Assembly: GCA_031772625.1 (NCBI GenBank)
Contig: CM062811.1
Location: 644,442,820 to 644,506,819 of the forward strand
DNA: 64,000 nucleotides
Direction of reading: 5' to 3'
From: Pinus tabuliformis
Taxonomy: Eukaryota > Streptophyta > Pinopsida > Pinales > Pinaceae
Within the stretch, counting starts at the first letter, position 1. Every line of letters begins with the position of its first letter. The position numbers and the translations under genes were made by a program. The notes below the pieces were generated by a model. The model was not told where the DNA came from. It did no database searches and saw nothing but the letters and a program-made list of their open reading frames with translations. This document shows positions 19,463 through 33,479 of this stretch, piece after piece.

Positions 19463-22400
19463 ATTCACAAGGATTGGGAAATATATTTAATAATTAAAAT
19501 TCCTAGTACTCAAATCAAATATCCTTTTTACTTTTCACTAGCTTTCGGAAGCTTCCACCTAGCGTGGTGTGCCAATGAGCCATTGACCCCAAAGTGGAAA
19601 CCGCCCTTGATATTCCTTGGATCAGTTGTAAAATAAGTTAGTCTATCACATGTTTGTACCCGGAGAACCAGAGTATTTAAATCGTAGGTTAGAGGTATAT
19701 GGAGCTTACTGAATTTAATTTAATAAATTATAAAAGGATTATCTCATATAAATTTATTTTAAATATGGATTTAAAAATAAAAAAATTTATGTATAATTTT
19801 TTTATAAGGTAAAATATAATATATTATTTTTTATGGTTTAAATTGTAATTTTGAGTACTATATAAAATATATAAGATTAAATATACATTTTAACCATAAA
19901 TTATTTTTTTTTCATAATATATACATAATTTGTTTAAAATAATATATAATATGTATATAATTGATATTAAAATATTTGATATAAAATGTATATTAAAATA
20001 TTTTATAGTGTAAATTAAAATTGTTTTTTATTATTTATATATATATATATGTCAATATTAATTTGTATTAAAATATTTTATTTTAACAAATTTTCTATAT
20101 ATAGATATATATGAAATTCATATCTACATGTTAACATAAATCTTCAAATAATTTATTTAAATTTTTTGTTGAAATATTTTTGAAAAGTATAAGATTTAAA
20201 CATTTTACTCACATTTTTTTACTTCTAATTACTTTATAGCATATTCACTTTTTTTTATTATAACTGATATTATTTTTCTATTTAAAATATAATTTTTATT
20301 TTTTCAAACAAACAAACAATCTCAAACAAACCTATCCATTCAACAATATCTAATTATTAAAAAAATTATAAATTTATATTTTTTCAAAATAAAAATAAAC
20401 TTTGTTTAACACTCATATTCAGGGTTCATGATCTCTTCGAAGGCCTATTCCAACAAAGCCATCAACTGACACGTGTCCCTGTTTTTTTGTGTCTACTTGC
20501 AATTCTCAGCTTCTATTAATCTTATCAATAATAAAATGTATATTTGTACTTTAATTTTACATGGTTTAGTATTAAAAGTTATATAAAACCATGGTTACGA
20601 AATTAAATGATTATACCATGTTCATTTTTTAATAGTTTTGATGTTTATTTTTAGCTCATACATATAATTTTTATTTGACTTTTTATTTTTGACATAATTT
20701 GTGTTACAATTAAATTTTAATATTTGGTTTTATTTACCTAATAATAATTTCTAGATCTAGAATTAACATGAATCTATTTTAGTGTGTATGTTAATTCTAT
20801 TTTAGTGTGTATAAAAAAAGAGAAAGTGCAATATAAGCTTGACATTACTTAATAATTATTTAATCATTTTCATATTTTTGAAATTTTAGAAAAAAATCTT
20901 GGTGATTATTTAGCTAATTTAATTTCAAGTTATATAATAATTGTTTAATTATTTCCATATTATTGAAATTTTAAAAGTAAATCTGGGGACTATTTTAACT
21001 AATTTAATTTCAAGTTATATGTTTTTATTGTTTTTTACTCTAATTCAAATATATTTAAAATAAGCAAGAGTAGCTACTTTGTGAACTTTGTTCAAATGTG
21101 TCAGTGAGTTCATACCTTTTAAATTTCAATAATTAAATTAAGCTGTAAAAACGTCAGCTATATTGCCTTATTTAATTTTATATTTATAGTTAAATTAAAT
21201 AAATATATAAAAAAAATGTTTTTGTGAAAATGCATTACTTTATATACTTTTGCTTTTCTATATTTACAACAAAAATACATCTAAAAAAACATAAAAATGA
21301 TTAGTTGGATGAAAATGCATAATATTCTCAATTTATTAAAGGTTATTTAAATAAATTTAATTATTTGTAAAATTTAAAAGTGATTCAAAGTTTATTAACT
21401 TATTTGAAGGGATATAAATTTATCAATTTTATTTATAAAAATAAAAATTTAGAAATTTTTTAGGTTTATTAATTTTTTGTAAATTTTTATATGAAATAAT
21501 ATGTATTATTAATTTTATTAAAAAAAAAGAATAATTTTTTATTTCAAAATTAGAAATTACAAATATATATATGATTAAGTTATTTTCGAAATAAAACATT
21601 AATATCTATATCTAGATATATATGATGATGATGATGGTGGTTAACATTCGCTGAGACCAAACATTGGTCTATGGCACCTAAAGAAACAAATTATTTATTT
21701 TGATTTAAGATTCTATACATATACTCAGAAAGCTTGGAGAGAAGCCTCCTAACCTCAATATAATTTTGACATTGTAAAAGGTTATGAAGGTCAGTATTTT
21801 AACATAGATTGTGAAACTGAGATCTAATGTTGTTGCTCAATATAATTTTGACATTGTAAAAGGCTATGAAGGTCAGTATTGTAACATAGATTGTGAAACT
21901 GAGATCTAATGTAGTTGTACGTGGGGCACCCTAAGAGGAAGTGGTTTTCATCTTCAATGTTCCTATTCTCACATATATATAATTTATAATTTTGAAATAA
22001 ATAACTATATATATATATATATTCATAATTATTTTGGTGTATAAATTTTGATAAATTTAATAATTTTTAATATGATAACATTAAAAAGTTTTGTAATATT
22101 TTTATAAAAAAAATAAATTTATAAGAATTTTATTTAGTTTTTACTTTTTACTTTTTTGGCCATTCAATTTAATTTTCAAATTATTAAATATTATTATTGG
22201 AGGGCATTTTTACTATGTTAATAATCCAATCCTTTTATTAATGTATTTTGATTAAATTGATATAAATAAGAAGAACTCATAGAATATATTAAAGTTGATG
22301 TGATAATTATGTTTAAATTATGAATATATTGAAATTCACTGGATGATTTTAAATATTATGGTTGATGTGTAAACCCACGATTTGATAACATGATTAATAG

Positions 22401-23280
22401 AATTGAATTGATTTATTATCCAAAATTATTAATAGAATTGTTAAGTGTAATAGTTAGGAATTCCAAATGCATGGATTGTAAAGGGGGTTCATTTATATGA
22501 ACCTTAGTCGGTTAATAGATTGGTGCTTCAATTGGGATATTATGTTGCAAACATGTGGATATGATTTATATTGTTATCAACAATGTTATTTAATGTGTTT
22601 CTAAATGCATAGAGAGATAAAGAGGTGTGTCATGTGTATTATCACGAGAGGAGGAGGATGAATCCTTGTGCCTACCTAGTAGGCTAGTAGCAATTCTATT
22701 CGTGTAATGGGTTGAATATTGTGCTCACATAAAGTTACATGTTACCATGAGGGAAGGTTATAGGTTGGTCACTCACGAGGTATATACATTAACAAAGTAT
22801 ATTGTATTCTTTAATGATCATGAGTCTCTCACCATGAGTAAATGAGATGGAGTTAACACATGTATTTCCTATTCTACATTAGTTTCCACCCACCTTGAAA
22901 AAACATTTGCAACTAGTAGGATTGGGGTGGCCATAACTTGACCCTTGATACTAGTTATATTTATTGGTACTAGTGTTGATTGATTGGTACTCATTATTAT
23001 CAGACAAAGTGTTATTTATGTGTGCAACATTTGAAATGGTATATTAAGTAATTTCACTCATTAAATTGCATTCATTTAATTAGAGGGGACATCTATGGAG
23101 AAAATAGATTTGATTTCATCATGCTATTTGAAATGGAAGCTAGGCATGAAATACACAAGTTAATAGAAATAATTCTTCTGCTATTTCAAGGTTTTATATT
23201 GAAATATGAAATCTAGATTATGAGGGTTAATTTTACTTATATTTTGGATTTATTCATTACTATTTGTTTTCTTATGCATG
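19463..23280. other. Very AT-rich intergenic DNA, no gene seen
   Basis: Long A/T runs and TA dinucleotide stretches dominate 19.7-22.4 kb. A short ATG trinucleotide run lies near 21622-21640 and an 82-bp tandem duplication at 21754-21917. The part from 22.3 to 23.3 kb is less AT-rich ('gagaggaggaggatgaatcc…') but no domain, LTR end or primer-binding site could be recognised. Confidence 0.6.
21754..21917. repeat. 82-bp tandem duplication
   Basis: Copies beginning 'ctcaatataattttgac' at 21754 and 21836 differ at a few positions only. Confidence 0.85.
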
Positions 23281-23284
23281 TAAT

Positions 23285-23470
23285 AGACAAAATGTAAAAA
23301 TAGAGATCAGTGAAATACAAACACATTCCAATCACAATAAGCACTAAGATATAATATGGGATACCCTTTCGGGAGAAAACCTAGCTGGAAGGTGAACCTG
23401 CTCTACTCTCTTTTGTCTAAACGAAAATGATGCAAACACAAAGGAGTAGGTACTCTCTAACCTGAAACTT
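23285..23470 (-). repeat. Possible Copia LTR scrap
   Basis: The text 'gataccctttcgggagaaaacc' following an 'aacacattcc…ataatatgg' leader resembles the part of the reverse-oriented Copia LTR near 28310-28340 ('gggaacccaactgggaaaaacc'). Boundaries and target duplications are not visible, so this is a weak call. Confidence 0.3.
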
Positions 23471-24182
23471 GTGGTAGATGGGCTACCAATCTATAACAAC
23501 CCCTTGTTGATTTTCCATGTAAATAAAAAAAAGACCAAGGTCATAGGACATGTATTCAAAGTTGAATGGTGGATAAATATTATAGTGGGAATCACTTGTG
23601 GTTTATTAATGGCTTTGGAAATTGGTAAAGGCATTAGCAAAAATTTAAAGAGGCAATAATCGACATTTAATTATGAGAAATAAAGAAAAATATGAGAAAT
23701 GAAGGTGAAAAGACACAAATATGCATGCAAGGGAAATTAGAGAGAAAATGAAGTAAAATGAAAGAAAAAGGAGAAATCAATGATAAAAAGGCACCAAACA
23801 AATAGTTCACAACTTTTGTCAATTCAAATTTTGGATCCCTTACACTTTTGCACTCTTATACCATTCTTGGAGCATTCTAGCATTGGGACTTGGAGAGAAG
23901 CAAACTAGAAAGCAAAGGAATTCATGGGCAACATGAAAATAAGGTTGGATCAAAAGCTACATGAGACGTACATTGTAGGTAATAGGTTGCATGTGTGATT
24001 TCCTTGTTGAGATTTGGATGCATGGTACATGCATGTGGTTCTATGACTATTTTTTATTATTACCATGGATATTTTCCAGGATTGACAATGGTTTTTAGCC
24101 TTGTCTTTACATTTCCTAGATAGCCATGATGTAGTGGTTCTTTATCTAGAACTTTGATTGGTTCTAAGGTTCCCTATTGGTT

Positions 24183-24337
24183 GTAGGTTGGGATAAAATC
24201 TTTGGAGCCCTGGAACAACTTGGGTTCCTGGGAGGCTGTGGGTTGAGATGGGATATTTATAGAGCCATGTAATAGCTTGGGTTTCCTGGAGGCAGTGGGT
24301 TGAGATAGAATCCATGGAGCCCTTGATAGCTTGGGAA
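24183..24337. repeat. Three ~57-bp tandem units in a probable Gypsy LTR
   Basis: Units start near 24183, 24238 and 24295 and share 'gtgggttgagat…ggagcc…agcttggg'. They sit upstream of a primer-binding site, so they probably lie within the LTR or promoter region of the Gypsy remnant that follows. Confidence 0.6.
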
Positions 24338-24359
24338 GAGACCAATCTATTTGGTACTA

Positions 24360-25567
24360 GTGATTTCTGGACCAGTTAGGTGAAATCACTATAGTTGAGG
24401 GTTGAGGTGGTTTGGCCTCTAGAAGCCCTGGTTGGTTCTATTTTGATATAACCCATACGATCCCACATTCATGCTTGGAATATGGTGTGGGGGTGATTGG
24501 ACGAAAGAGATATTTTGGTTAAGCCAATCTATGGTCAGGTGGTACGTGGAAGTCCTCGACGTGGTTGACTTTTTCATATGTTAATATGAGTTATTTTTCC
24601 ATTGTGACCTATGAGCCCATTAGTCATCATTGTTTTGATTTTATTAATGAATGTTGTATATTCTATTATGGTTATATGTTAGTTATATGCTTGGTTAGAT
24701 GATGTGATTTTACTATGGATCTTGTTCATGATTTGATAAGTTATTGAATAATTGATGAATGCATGGGCTAACAAATGTTGTTGCTTCTAGTTTGAGAGGG
24801 AATTGAGCCTTCTTGATGATTCTCTAATGAAGTTAAGATGATCGTGATCATATATGCATTCATGACATGTAACTACTATGTTTACTACATGTTTTATGAA
24901 ATTTTTATCATGACACTGGCATGTTTTGAGTGATTTCTAGCCTTAGCATTTATTATTTAGACTTGTTAGCATCTTAGACCTGATTTTGAAGAGTTCTGGG
25001 CATTTCTGGGTAGTGGCCTGTAGGCCATTCCTAAAAAATTGGCACAGATCTCACAACTAGAGGCACAAAACAAGGAGATCTCGGTCATAACCACATGTAG
25101 GAAGGCTTGCAGATGTGGTTGGAGCCTCCAACCACATGCACAATGTGTCAAGAGTGCAGTTGGGGTGTCAATCTTGTGAAAATGAGTTCTAGCTCAAGAA
25201 TTGATCACCAGGGGTGGTTTTGAGGCTGCTAAGTGATCTAGTGTCCCTAAGGGGTGGTAGTATGTGTTCTAGTTTGTAGGCCTCACTTCCATAAATGGAA
25301 CTTGGAGGTCAGGTCATGTCATAGTAGCACTCAACTCATGTTTACCCTGGAGAGATTGTAAAAGTGGGTAAATGTGGGAGGAGGTGGTTACAGATTGGTA
25401 CCAGAGCAAGGTTACAACACTAGACCTTGGGGTGTATGTGATTGTTATGCATGCATGTTAGTTGTATATGTGTCTGCTATGCATCCATTGTTTTAGTTAT
25501 GGTTATCATGTAGGCAATTAGTATTACAATTTTGTGTTAACATCCATGATGTTGATATGTTGATGCC

Positions 25568-25618
<51 letters not shown>

Positions 25619-26870
25619 TGCTAATCTGAATTGATTTGTGGAGATGTGATAGCCTCCCCTGAGATACACTGAGGTTTGATTTTTATTATGTATTCTATTT
25701 GGTTTATCTAACATGGTATGTTGTAGGATATATAATATCAAAGATGAAGAATAGAATAGTTGAGTACAGTCCATATGACTCTCCATACATGCTTGAAGAG
25801 ACATTGGTAGGATGGGAGAGATTATTTGGGTAACATGGAGAAGGACATTCTCCTAGTTTTGAAGATACATTGAGATGTTTAAAGGAAAAAATTGTGAGTT
25901 GAAACGAAAACAATGAACGGTTACAATTGAGGTGCAGGAAAGGCATGGGTTCAGGAAAAGAAAGAAAAATTCAATGCAGTGATTCTTCAAAGACTTTCAG
26001 ATTTGCATAAGCAGGGATAGTGGGAATCAGTCATGGAGATTGGCAGCAGGAGAGACAAATGGGGCATATGGTAGCAAGTCTCAGAGAAGACACATGATGG
26101 AAAAATATGATACCGTTAGAGGTGGTAGATCTTTGGATACACTTGATAGGAGGGGTAGCACTTATGGATTATAGCCTAGCTCTGTTCTAGGAGACATCAC
26201 TACTAACATCCTTATAGGAGTAGTGAGAAGCATTATTTTCCATAAGAGTTCAAGAAAGTCAAGCCTCCTACATTTGATGGAGAAATGAGGAAATCAGAAG
26301 ATGCAGAAGCATGGCTGAATAGGATGAAGAATCTCTTAAATTTGTGTGACTACCAAGAAAACATGAAAGCCAAGATAACTAACTTCAGCGTCAAGGGAAA
26401 AGAAAACATCGGTTGGGAATGTGTTAAGTGCATCAAAGGCATTAGAGATGACGTGCCGATTTAAGATCATTTTGAGAGACTATTCAAAAATAAGTACCTA
26501 TCTAAGGGGTATTATGATAAAAGGGCCAAGGAGTTCTATGATATTACGATGTAGGTAACAAGGAAAACATGGATCTATATAAGAAGTTCAATGCAATTGA
26601 GGGAGGACATGGGTCTCAACCTATGGAGCAACATAATAAAGGCAATGGAAGAGAACCATTGTCGTGTTGAACCTGTGATATAGCTCATCGTAGGAAATAT
26701 TTTCCTTTGTATCAGAGTGGCGTAGCAGAAGCGTGACAAGCCTCAGATTTATAATGCATAGGAGGTGTGGGTGGTTGGGGTGTAGCTCTGAGCATTCCTC
26801 GGATTTATGTAGTAGTTGATAATAGGAAGGAAAATCACCAGGCATCCATGATCGAGATGGAAGGTGGAAC
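24360..26870 (+). mobile_element. Ty3/Gypsy remnant: LTR end, primer-binding site and gag
   Basis: A probable LTR end (…GGTTACA, 25392) is followed by TTGGTACCAGAGC (25395-25407), one change from the TGGTATCAGAGC primer-binding site. From about 26250 the plus strand encodes a Gypsy gag domain: KPPTFDGE, DAEAWLNRMKNLL, CDYQENMKAKI, then NKYLSKGYYDKRAKEFYD. It has an in-frame stop near 26462 and another near 26551. A degenerate zinc-knuckle-like stretch and SIPRIYVVVDNRKENHQAS (about 26790-26850) follow. No protease, RT or second LTR is seen. The LTR start is not determinable. Confidence 0.75.
25569..25616. repeat. AT microsatellite
   Basis: An uninterrupted AT dinucleotide run of about 48 bases, between the primer-binding site and gag of the Gypsy remnant. 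Confidence 0.95.
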
Positions 26871-28146
26871 TAGAGGGAGAGTTTCAAGTAGAGCCTTAAT
26901 GCATCCTACGGAGGAATAAGTTCATGCTCCAAGACTAAGCAATAGAGAAAGTTAAAGTGCATGGAAGCACCTTGGGGCCAAGAAAGCTACAGGGTATACT
27001 TTTGATCAGATGCAAGCATAATACCTGGTTTCCAAATATAACTAAATTCATTAAGGGAATTGAAATCCCTTGAGAGATGATAAGTGCATGTGTTTAGTTG
27101 CAAGGTAGCATGTTAGGTAGAACATGTAAGGTAACTGGTATATTGTTATATACATTTATGAACTAAAAGTTGTGTGTTTATGGAATTATGACATGTAAAA
27201 TTGCATGGAAAAAGAGACTGCAATAGATCTTGAGGAAGGCTCAGGCTGAGCTTTCACTCATGAACACTTGGAAGCACTAGGAACCATGGGGGTTGATTCA
27301 TGGTGTTTGTTGAAATTTTTGTGCTTTTGGTGCTTTGTGATTTGTTTGTGCTTGATTTTTGGTTTTGATTGTGTCTATTTCATGGCTATGCCACTTTTTT
27401 TGTGATGTTATATTGTTGTTTTTTTTTCCTTGTTTTCTTTATTTTTCCTTCTTGTTCTTTCATTTTATGTTTTGAGGGCCTTGGTAATTTGTTGGGAAAG
27501 AGGAAAGTTAATGGAGCTTAGGGAGAGATGGATGAAATCCAACAAGTAATGTAAGACATGAATGAAGCCCAGTGCATGAATAAAGGGAAACTAAAGGAAA
27601 AAATATGACAGCCAGTTGGGTTGGTTAAATCCATTGGGGTAAATGGATAGTGGTAGGAAAATAATGAGAAAGGTAACAAGAAAGGTAAAGTAAGTGGATC
27701 GGAGCTTTCATATGCCTTGGCTAAGTTTGGAACTATTTTTCTCAATGTAGTGCATGCATTACAAGGATAAAGGAAGTTCTCTTAACCTTGACCTTATGAA
27801 CACTAGTAAATTATGTTGTGATCATGATTATGCTAATGTTTATATATATGTGTATGTATGTATCTATGAATGGAATTTTCTGATAAGGTTGTTAGGGGTC
27901 ATTCTTGTGGTATAATTATTTCTTTATGAAGGTGAATGGCATGAAAAGGTTACTGGTTTTATGAGGAATCAAGTGGGCAGAGTAGCCTAGAAATCTCTAA
28001 GAGGTTAGTATCATGTGGATATGATTTTGATATTATGTGCTTATAAATATGCATGTGTTTATGTTATGGATATGAAGTGTTGAAGGTTACATTAGTGGAA
28101 TGAAAGTAGTGTAGTATGTGATATGCTGGGATAATCATGGATAGTG
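26870..28146. other. Unidentified DNA between Gypsy remnant and Copia LTR
   Basis: No domain is recognised. It is T-rich around 27300-27480. It may be further decayed Gypsy interior, but nothing in it supports that directly. Confidence 0.4.
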
Positions 28147-28151
28147 AAAAG

Positions 28152-29015
28152 TGTAGAAATTAATAGACATTTTCCACTATTGATGAAATCCAATAGAAAT
28201 CAGGAGATTACAAATTTACTCTACTATTATGCGAAATGGAAAACACAATTTAGAAACACATGAAATGACATGCAACCATTAAAACACCACAAGAAAACAA
28301 TGATTTATAGGGAACCCAACTGGGAAAAACCCCTTTGCTACATTTCATTAATCAAATGAGAATGAGAAACTATTACAATGTCTCGCTTCGATACTGAAGC
28401 ACAACCTGCACTATAAACATGTTCTCCTGTTGACTTTCCTTCTCTAACCAACACTTACCCAATTCAAGGCCCCAACTTGCTACTATTTCCTTGCACAATA
28501 TTGGAGGAAATTAGCTCCTAAAAGTTAGGAATTTTCTCTTATTTTCTTGCACAATTCCCAAGTAATGATTCACCTAATTAACTGCCAAGCATGTACACTA
28601 AACTAGTACACAATTGATAATTACAATGTGCATTTTCCTCCACTGCATCTAGGAAATTCGAATTGCATGCATGTCTGGGCTATTTTTAGCTGATTGACTA
28701 GTTTAATTGAGACATCACTTATTTAACAACATTTCTACTACTCAACTAACCTTGAACTGACTCAACTAGTTACTTGAGCTCAACTAACTGAGTCAAATTT
28801 AACATAATTGAACTAGATTGCTAAATTTTAGCAATCACTACACACGCAACTCTAGTTCTAGCCTATGACTCCAATTTACTAAGTAAACTAGTAGACAAGG
28901 CCATGTCACACAAGTTAATTGCAATCCAAGTCATCCTTATGATGTGGAAAATCAAATTACTAAATTTGATTACGACACAAGTCAAATTTAGGATTTCTTG
29001 CTACAATTTCTAACA
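28152..29015 (-). repeat. 3' LTR of minus-strand Copia
   Basis: On the minus strand it begins TGTTAGAAATTG directly after the polypurine tract and ends ATTTCTACA at 28152. TG…CA ends and a position immediately downstream of RNase H support the call. It is 864 bp long. The bases next to the outer end (AAAAG, 28147-28151) would be one target-duplication copy; the partner is lost. Confidence 0.8.
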
Positions 29016-29039
29016 CTCCCTCTTAGCAAGAAACAGATT

Positions 29040-30620
29040 TTGCACCACCCCTATCCTACACCCATGGAATTCAAATTTTCCACTTAAAAATTCCTTTGTC
29101 AATATATCTACATCATGCTCCTCAGTTGAAATGTATTGTAGCATCATAATTCTCCTCTGCAAACAATCCGTAAGTGATGTTACCTAATATCAATGTGCTT
29201 GGACTTGTCTCGAAATATTGGATTCTCAGAGAGTTTGATACAACTCTGATTAGAACAATAAGTCAATTTTGGATCCATCTCCTGACTGAAAAGACCCAAA
29301 AGTAGTTTCCCCATCCATATGGACTCATGTTTCTTGATTTACAACCATGTATTCATTCTCTGTTGAGCTGAGTGCCATAGGCATTTGTTTCCTACTATAC
29401 CAGGAGATAATTGTAGACCCAATGTCAAAGATACAACTTGGAGTACTTTTCCTGTTTGATGGACTCCTTCTCCAATATGCATTAGTGAAGCTTTGGAGTT
29501 TCACTCCCTTTGTCCTCCTGTACCATAACCCATACTCGATTTTGCCTCTCATGTACCTCAACAAATGCTTTTTTGCCTTCCAATACAACTTGGCAGGCTT
29601 CACCATGGCTTGACTGAAATGATTAACTGCATATCATATGTCGGAACTTGTGTTCATTAGATACATCAAGGATCCCACAAGTTGTTTTCAAATGGTAGCA
29701 TCTAATACTTCTCCTAAAGAAGCACTCTCCTTCCTCCATTTTGTACCTAGAGATGTATCCATAGGCTTATAGTTCTCCATATGAAATCTTTGAAGTATTT
29801 CAGAGGAATACTTCCCCTGAATCACAAACAACTCACCATCACCTTGCCATACTTCCAACCTAAGGAAATAATGCATCAAGCCCAGGTCCTCCTTCCAATA
29901 TTGGATCAACTGCTCATCCCCTATAAGTATCAAGTCATAAACATACTAAACCAAGATACACAACTTTCCATTTACCACATTGTGATAGAGGTTGGCATAT
30001 GCTTCACTTTTGGTGAATCCTAATCCATTGAGATATGTGTTAATCTAAGTGTACCATACTCGGGGCACCTGTTTGAGACCATACAAGTCTCTCTTTGGTA
30101 TAAACACATGTGTCTCCCTGTCATATGTCTCAAATCCCACAAGTTTCTCAATGTAAATTTCTTCCTCAACAACACCATTGAGAAAGGTGGTCTTGACATC
30201 CATCTGGTGGATCTTCCACCCCATCTGTGCATCTAATGCTAGAATGGTTTTGATTGAGGAATATCTTTCTATTAGGGAAAATATTTACTCATAGTCCACT
30301 CCCTCTACCTGTGAGAAGCCGTTAGCCACAAATATATCGTTGTACTTCTCAATGCTCCCATCAACTGCATGCATCAATTTGTAGATCCATATGGAACCAA
30401 CATATCTGTGGTCTTGACAACAACTCCCATACACTTTTCTTCATGATGGAGTCATACTCCTCCACCACGGAATCAACCCACACTGGTTGAGAAACTGCTT
30501 CATCAAATGAATATTTTTTTGTCTCAATGAGTTCTATAATGAGAGCCATATACCTAGTGCACATGTTTGATGATCTCCTCTGCCTGTGCACAGATGTAGG
30601 AGCTACCATATGCTCCCATA
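29040..30620 (-). pseudogene. Copia reverse transcriptase and RNase H, broken
   Basis: From high to low coordinates: the RT N-terminal region (PVWVDSVVEEYDSIMKKSVWELL, about 30480-30400); a frame-shifted segment at 30230-30020 with the fingers/palm region; LGLMHYFLRLEVWQ (about 29870) and LQRFHMENYKPM; then RNase H (AKKHLLRYMRGKIEYGLWY, SSTENEYM at about 29350). Several stops and frame changes separate these. No single frame spans a whole domain, so the enzyme is not produced. Confidence 0.85.
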
Positions 30621-30639
30621 CATCCTATACCAATCTGTT

Positions 30640-31190
30640 AGCTTCTCTCATTCTCTTCCTCCCCTCTCTAGAATATTCTGTTTGAGTGGGTGCCTCCACT
30701 CAACCTCTTGTCTACTTCGTTGCATGTGGCTACTCCACAACATCCACAAAACGAGAGGCTCCTCCTTCGGAACTAGAAGCTCCTCCTTTGGTGGGATAAT
30801 TTTCTCTCGCTTTAGAGAGCATATCATAACCTTCTCCTCATCAAATTTGACATCTCTCCTCACTGTTGTTACCCTAAGTGATGGAAAATACACCCTATAG
30901 TTATGTGGTTTTTTTGTTTATCCTACAAAGACTCCCATCTCAATGGTAGGCTCAAGTTTCTTCTTTTTATCCTTGGAGACATGACAATACACAATAGCTC
31001 CAAAAATTCTGAAATGAGATACATTTGGTTTCCTCCCATAGAAATATTCTTCGGGTGTGATCATGCTAAGTATTCTATGATGGTTCCTATTGATCCAAGG
31101 GATACAAAATATGCTCAAAATTAAAAGTGCTTAAAATTTCTCGAAACTGGCACCAAACTATAATGCTCATCATCCTGATTCCTACACCAC
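30640..31190 (-). pseudogene. Copia integrase C-terminal fragment
   Basis: It reads EEYFYGRKPNVSHFRIFG then CHVSKDKKKKLEPT on the minus strand, the conserved C-terminal integrase region just before the RT linker in Copia elements. The catalytic core is missing. The upper edge at about 31190 marks the truncation point of the element. Confidence 0.8.
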
Positions 31191-32480
31191 TTGGATCACC
31201 TCAATCCCACGTTGTATCAAATAGTTATAATGTTTTGAATTTTTTTCCCAACATTTAAAAGTTAACTTGTAGGTTGACTAGGTTGCTAACTGGGTAGTCC
31301 ATATGATGATGCCATCAAATGACTGTGCAGGGTACAATGTTAGACTGACCAATCTAGGAGTGACATGTGGTAGGGTCATACAACTGGGTTGGAAGCTTTT
31401 TATTGATTAATTTGTTGTTGAAGTGATCCAATCATGAGGTGCCACATGGCCCAATGGGAGAGCTCCAGGTGGCCCTCTGTAATTGGTCAAAAAAATTTAC
31501 AATAGGGCCAAAGGGCCTTGGCAGGGTTCAACCCCTAGAACTCCTGCAGAGCAATACCATGACCTACTGCCTTGCTACGCCATTGATTCTTAACATATGT
31601 TGAAGTCGAGTTATATTTGAATTTTAGTTGTTGGTGTGTTGGGGGAAGGGGCCTGATGGTTAGCCTTGGCCCTTGGGCATATTACACAACACACAACCAT
31701 AGTGGTGGAAGAGAATAGTGGGGCAGGAAGTTAGCCCTCACCTTGGGCCATGGGACACCTACGACCAAGAGCAAAAGTGGAGGGAGCGGGCAATTAGCCC
31801 TACTCCTGGTCATATAGGTAGCCATGTGACCAAAAACTTCTAGAGTGGGGGCTAAGTCAGCGGTGGTGAGCGATTAGCCTGGCCCCAGCCACATGTGCCA
31901 TATGACCTCTTCAAAAGGCTAAAATTTTAGTGGTAAAGGTCATTGGTATGATTAAGTAGGTGACAAAGTGCACCAATTGGGGCGAGAATCTCACCAGACC
32001 TAGGCAAATTTGTCACTCGATGATTAGCAAAAAGGTGGATTTCATAGAACAATTAGTCAGTTTTGTCAATTTGTAGGACATATAGCAGAGCTTTGTTCTA
32101 GGAAGCATATCTTGCTTATTTTTTAACCTTTTTGAGCTCAAGAAGAGCCTAGATAGGGGTTTTTGAGCATTCTGAACATAATGGCAATGTCATTTTTGCA
32201 ATTTGAGCTATGTAAAATAATGTAATTTTAGATTTGAACATATAATTTAAAAGCCCAACATTGGGAGCTGGACCTAGAGACGTAGCCTAGGAGGGGTGAA
32301 CTTCATCATCAAATTGTTGTTTGTATGATGTTGTTCATTGTCTATTTTTCACTGTTTTATTTCTTCAAACTTAACTAAAAACACTAAGTTTATGTGCTTT
32401 TGAAAATTGATCCATTTTCCACAAGAAATAAACTTTCTTGCAAACTTTTTATGAAACCTTCAAGTTTTTAATTTTAGATC
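31190..32480 (+). other. Probable LTR/leader DNA of the following Gypsy element, with degenerate tandem repeats
   Basis: Between 31640 and 31900 about three degenerate units of 75-85 bases share 'gggg…gattagcc(c)t…gg(c)cc'. The last 200 bases lead into a Gypsy primer-binding site at 32483, so part of this must be its 5' LTR. The LTR start was not located. Confidence 0.4.
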
Positions 32481-32589
32481 AATTTGGCATCAAAGCATGG
32501 TTGTTTTGAAGGTTTGACTGTGTTTGCAAGTGTTTTCTTGATGTTTATAAGGTTAAATTTGAAAAGAGAAGGAGTGCTTGAAGTACCAA

Positions 32590-33479
32590 ATCCTCAAATT
32601 TGTTCAAGGAGGTCCCAAACTCATCAAACTCCACCAATCATGGAAAATGAAGAAGGACATGAGGTGATGTCTAAGGATTAAATAGCTTTCAGAAAGGATT
32701 TTTGTGACATGTTTGAGATGGTGAAGGTTTTATAAGAAGAGAGGGAAAGAAGGTTGCATGGAGAGAGTTCAAATCATCCAAAAGGTAATGGTGGTGATGA
32801 GAGAAAACCTCCACCACAACCTCCTCCTTCACCTCCTTCAACAGCTACATATACTCCTCCTAGATCTCCAAAAGGACATGCTAAGTCTCTTTTGTTAAAT
32901 CTTGATGTCAAGTTTGAATTGCCTACGTACAATGGGGAAGTAAATGCTGAAAAGTTGGATAATTAGGTTTGTTAAATTGAATTTTATTGTAGGATTCAAA
33001 GGATTAAGTATGATGTGACCAAGATCCGGCTTTCTTCTCTCCATTTGGAAAGTGAAACCTTCATTTGATGGGAGGCCATAACTCAAGAATATTTGAAGAA
33101 AAGTGGTAAAATTGTCTCTTCTTGGAACTATTTTTTAGTTGTTAAGAAGGAAATTTTATCCATTAGGTTACATGCAAAAAAATTATGGATTGGAATTTTT
33201 TTAGACAATCTAAATGTTAGAGTGTTCAAAGTTACACATAAGAATTTAGAAGAAGAGCTTTAATCTTGGGTGTAAATTTTCATCACAAGACACTCTCCTT
33301 AAATACATAGGTGGATTACATAGTTATTTGAGGCATACAATTCTTATGTTTAATCCCACCAATTTAGATGAAGTATGTGTTCAAGAAAGTCATTTAGAAG
33401 CAAGAGGCAAGAATGTTCCTCAAGAGACTAGCAAAAAGCCATTCAAATCTGGAGACAAAGGAAAGGGGAAGTTTAAAGG
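32590..33479 (+). pseudogene. Gypsy gag, first part
   Basis: A short N-terminal region (MENEEGHEV at 32640) precedes a proline-rich linker (about 32810-32860). The capsid-like part (KSLLLNLDVKFELPTYNGEV, 32885-32950; LKKSGKIVSSWNYF) follows. The C-terminal part at 33328-33479 reads RHTILMFNPTNLDEVCVQ and ends in a Lys-rich GDKGKGKFKGF tract. Several stops interrupt it. The nested LTR element starts within the Lys-rich tract. Confidence 0.8.

Larger units (their letters stand above)
28152..31190 (-). mobile_element. 5'-truncated Copia retrotransposon, minus strand
   Basis: Reading the minus strand, the element has integrase C-terminus (31118-30918: EEYFYGRKPNVSHFRIFG), linker, reverse transcriptase (30609-29690), RNase H (29606-29060), polypurine tract AAGAGGGAG (29018-29026) and a complete 3' LTR (29015-28152). 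The integrase core, protease, gag and 5' LTR are absent, so the element is truncated near 31190. Frames shift repeatedly. Confidence 0.88.
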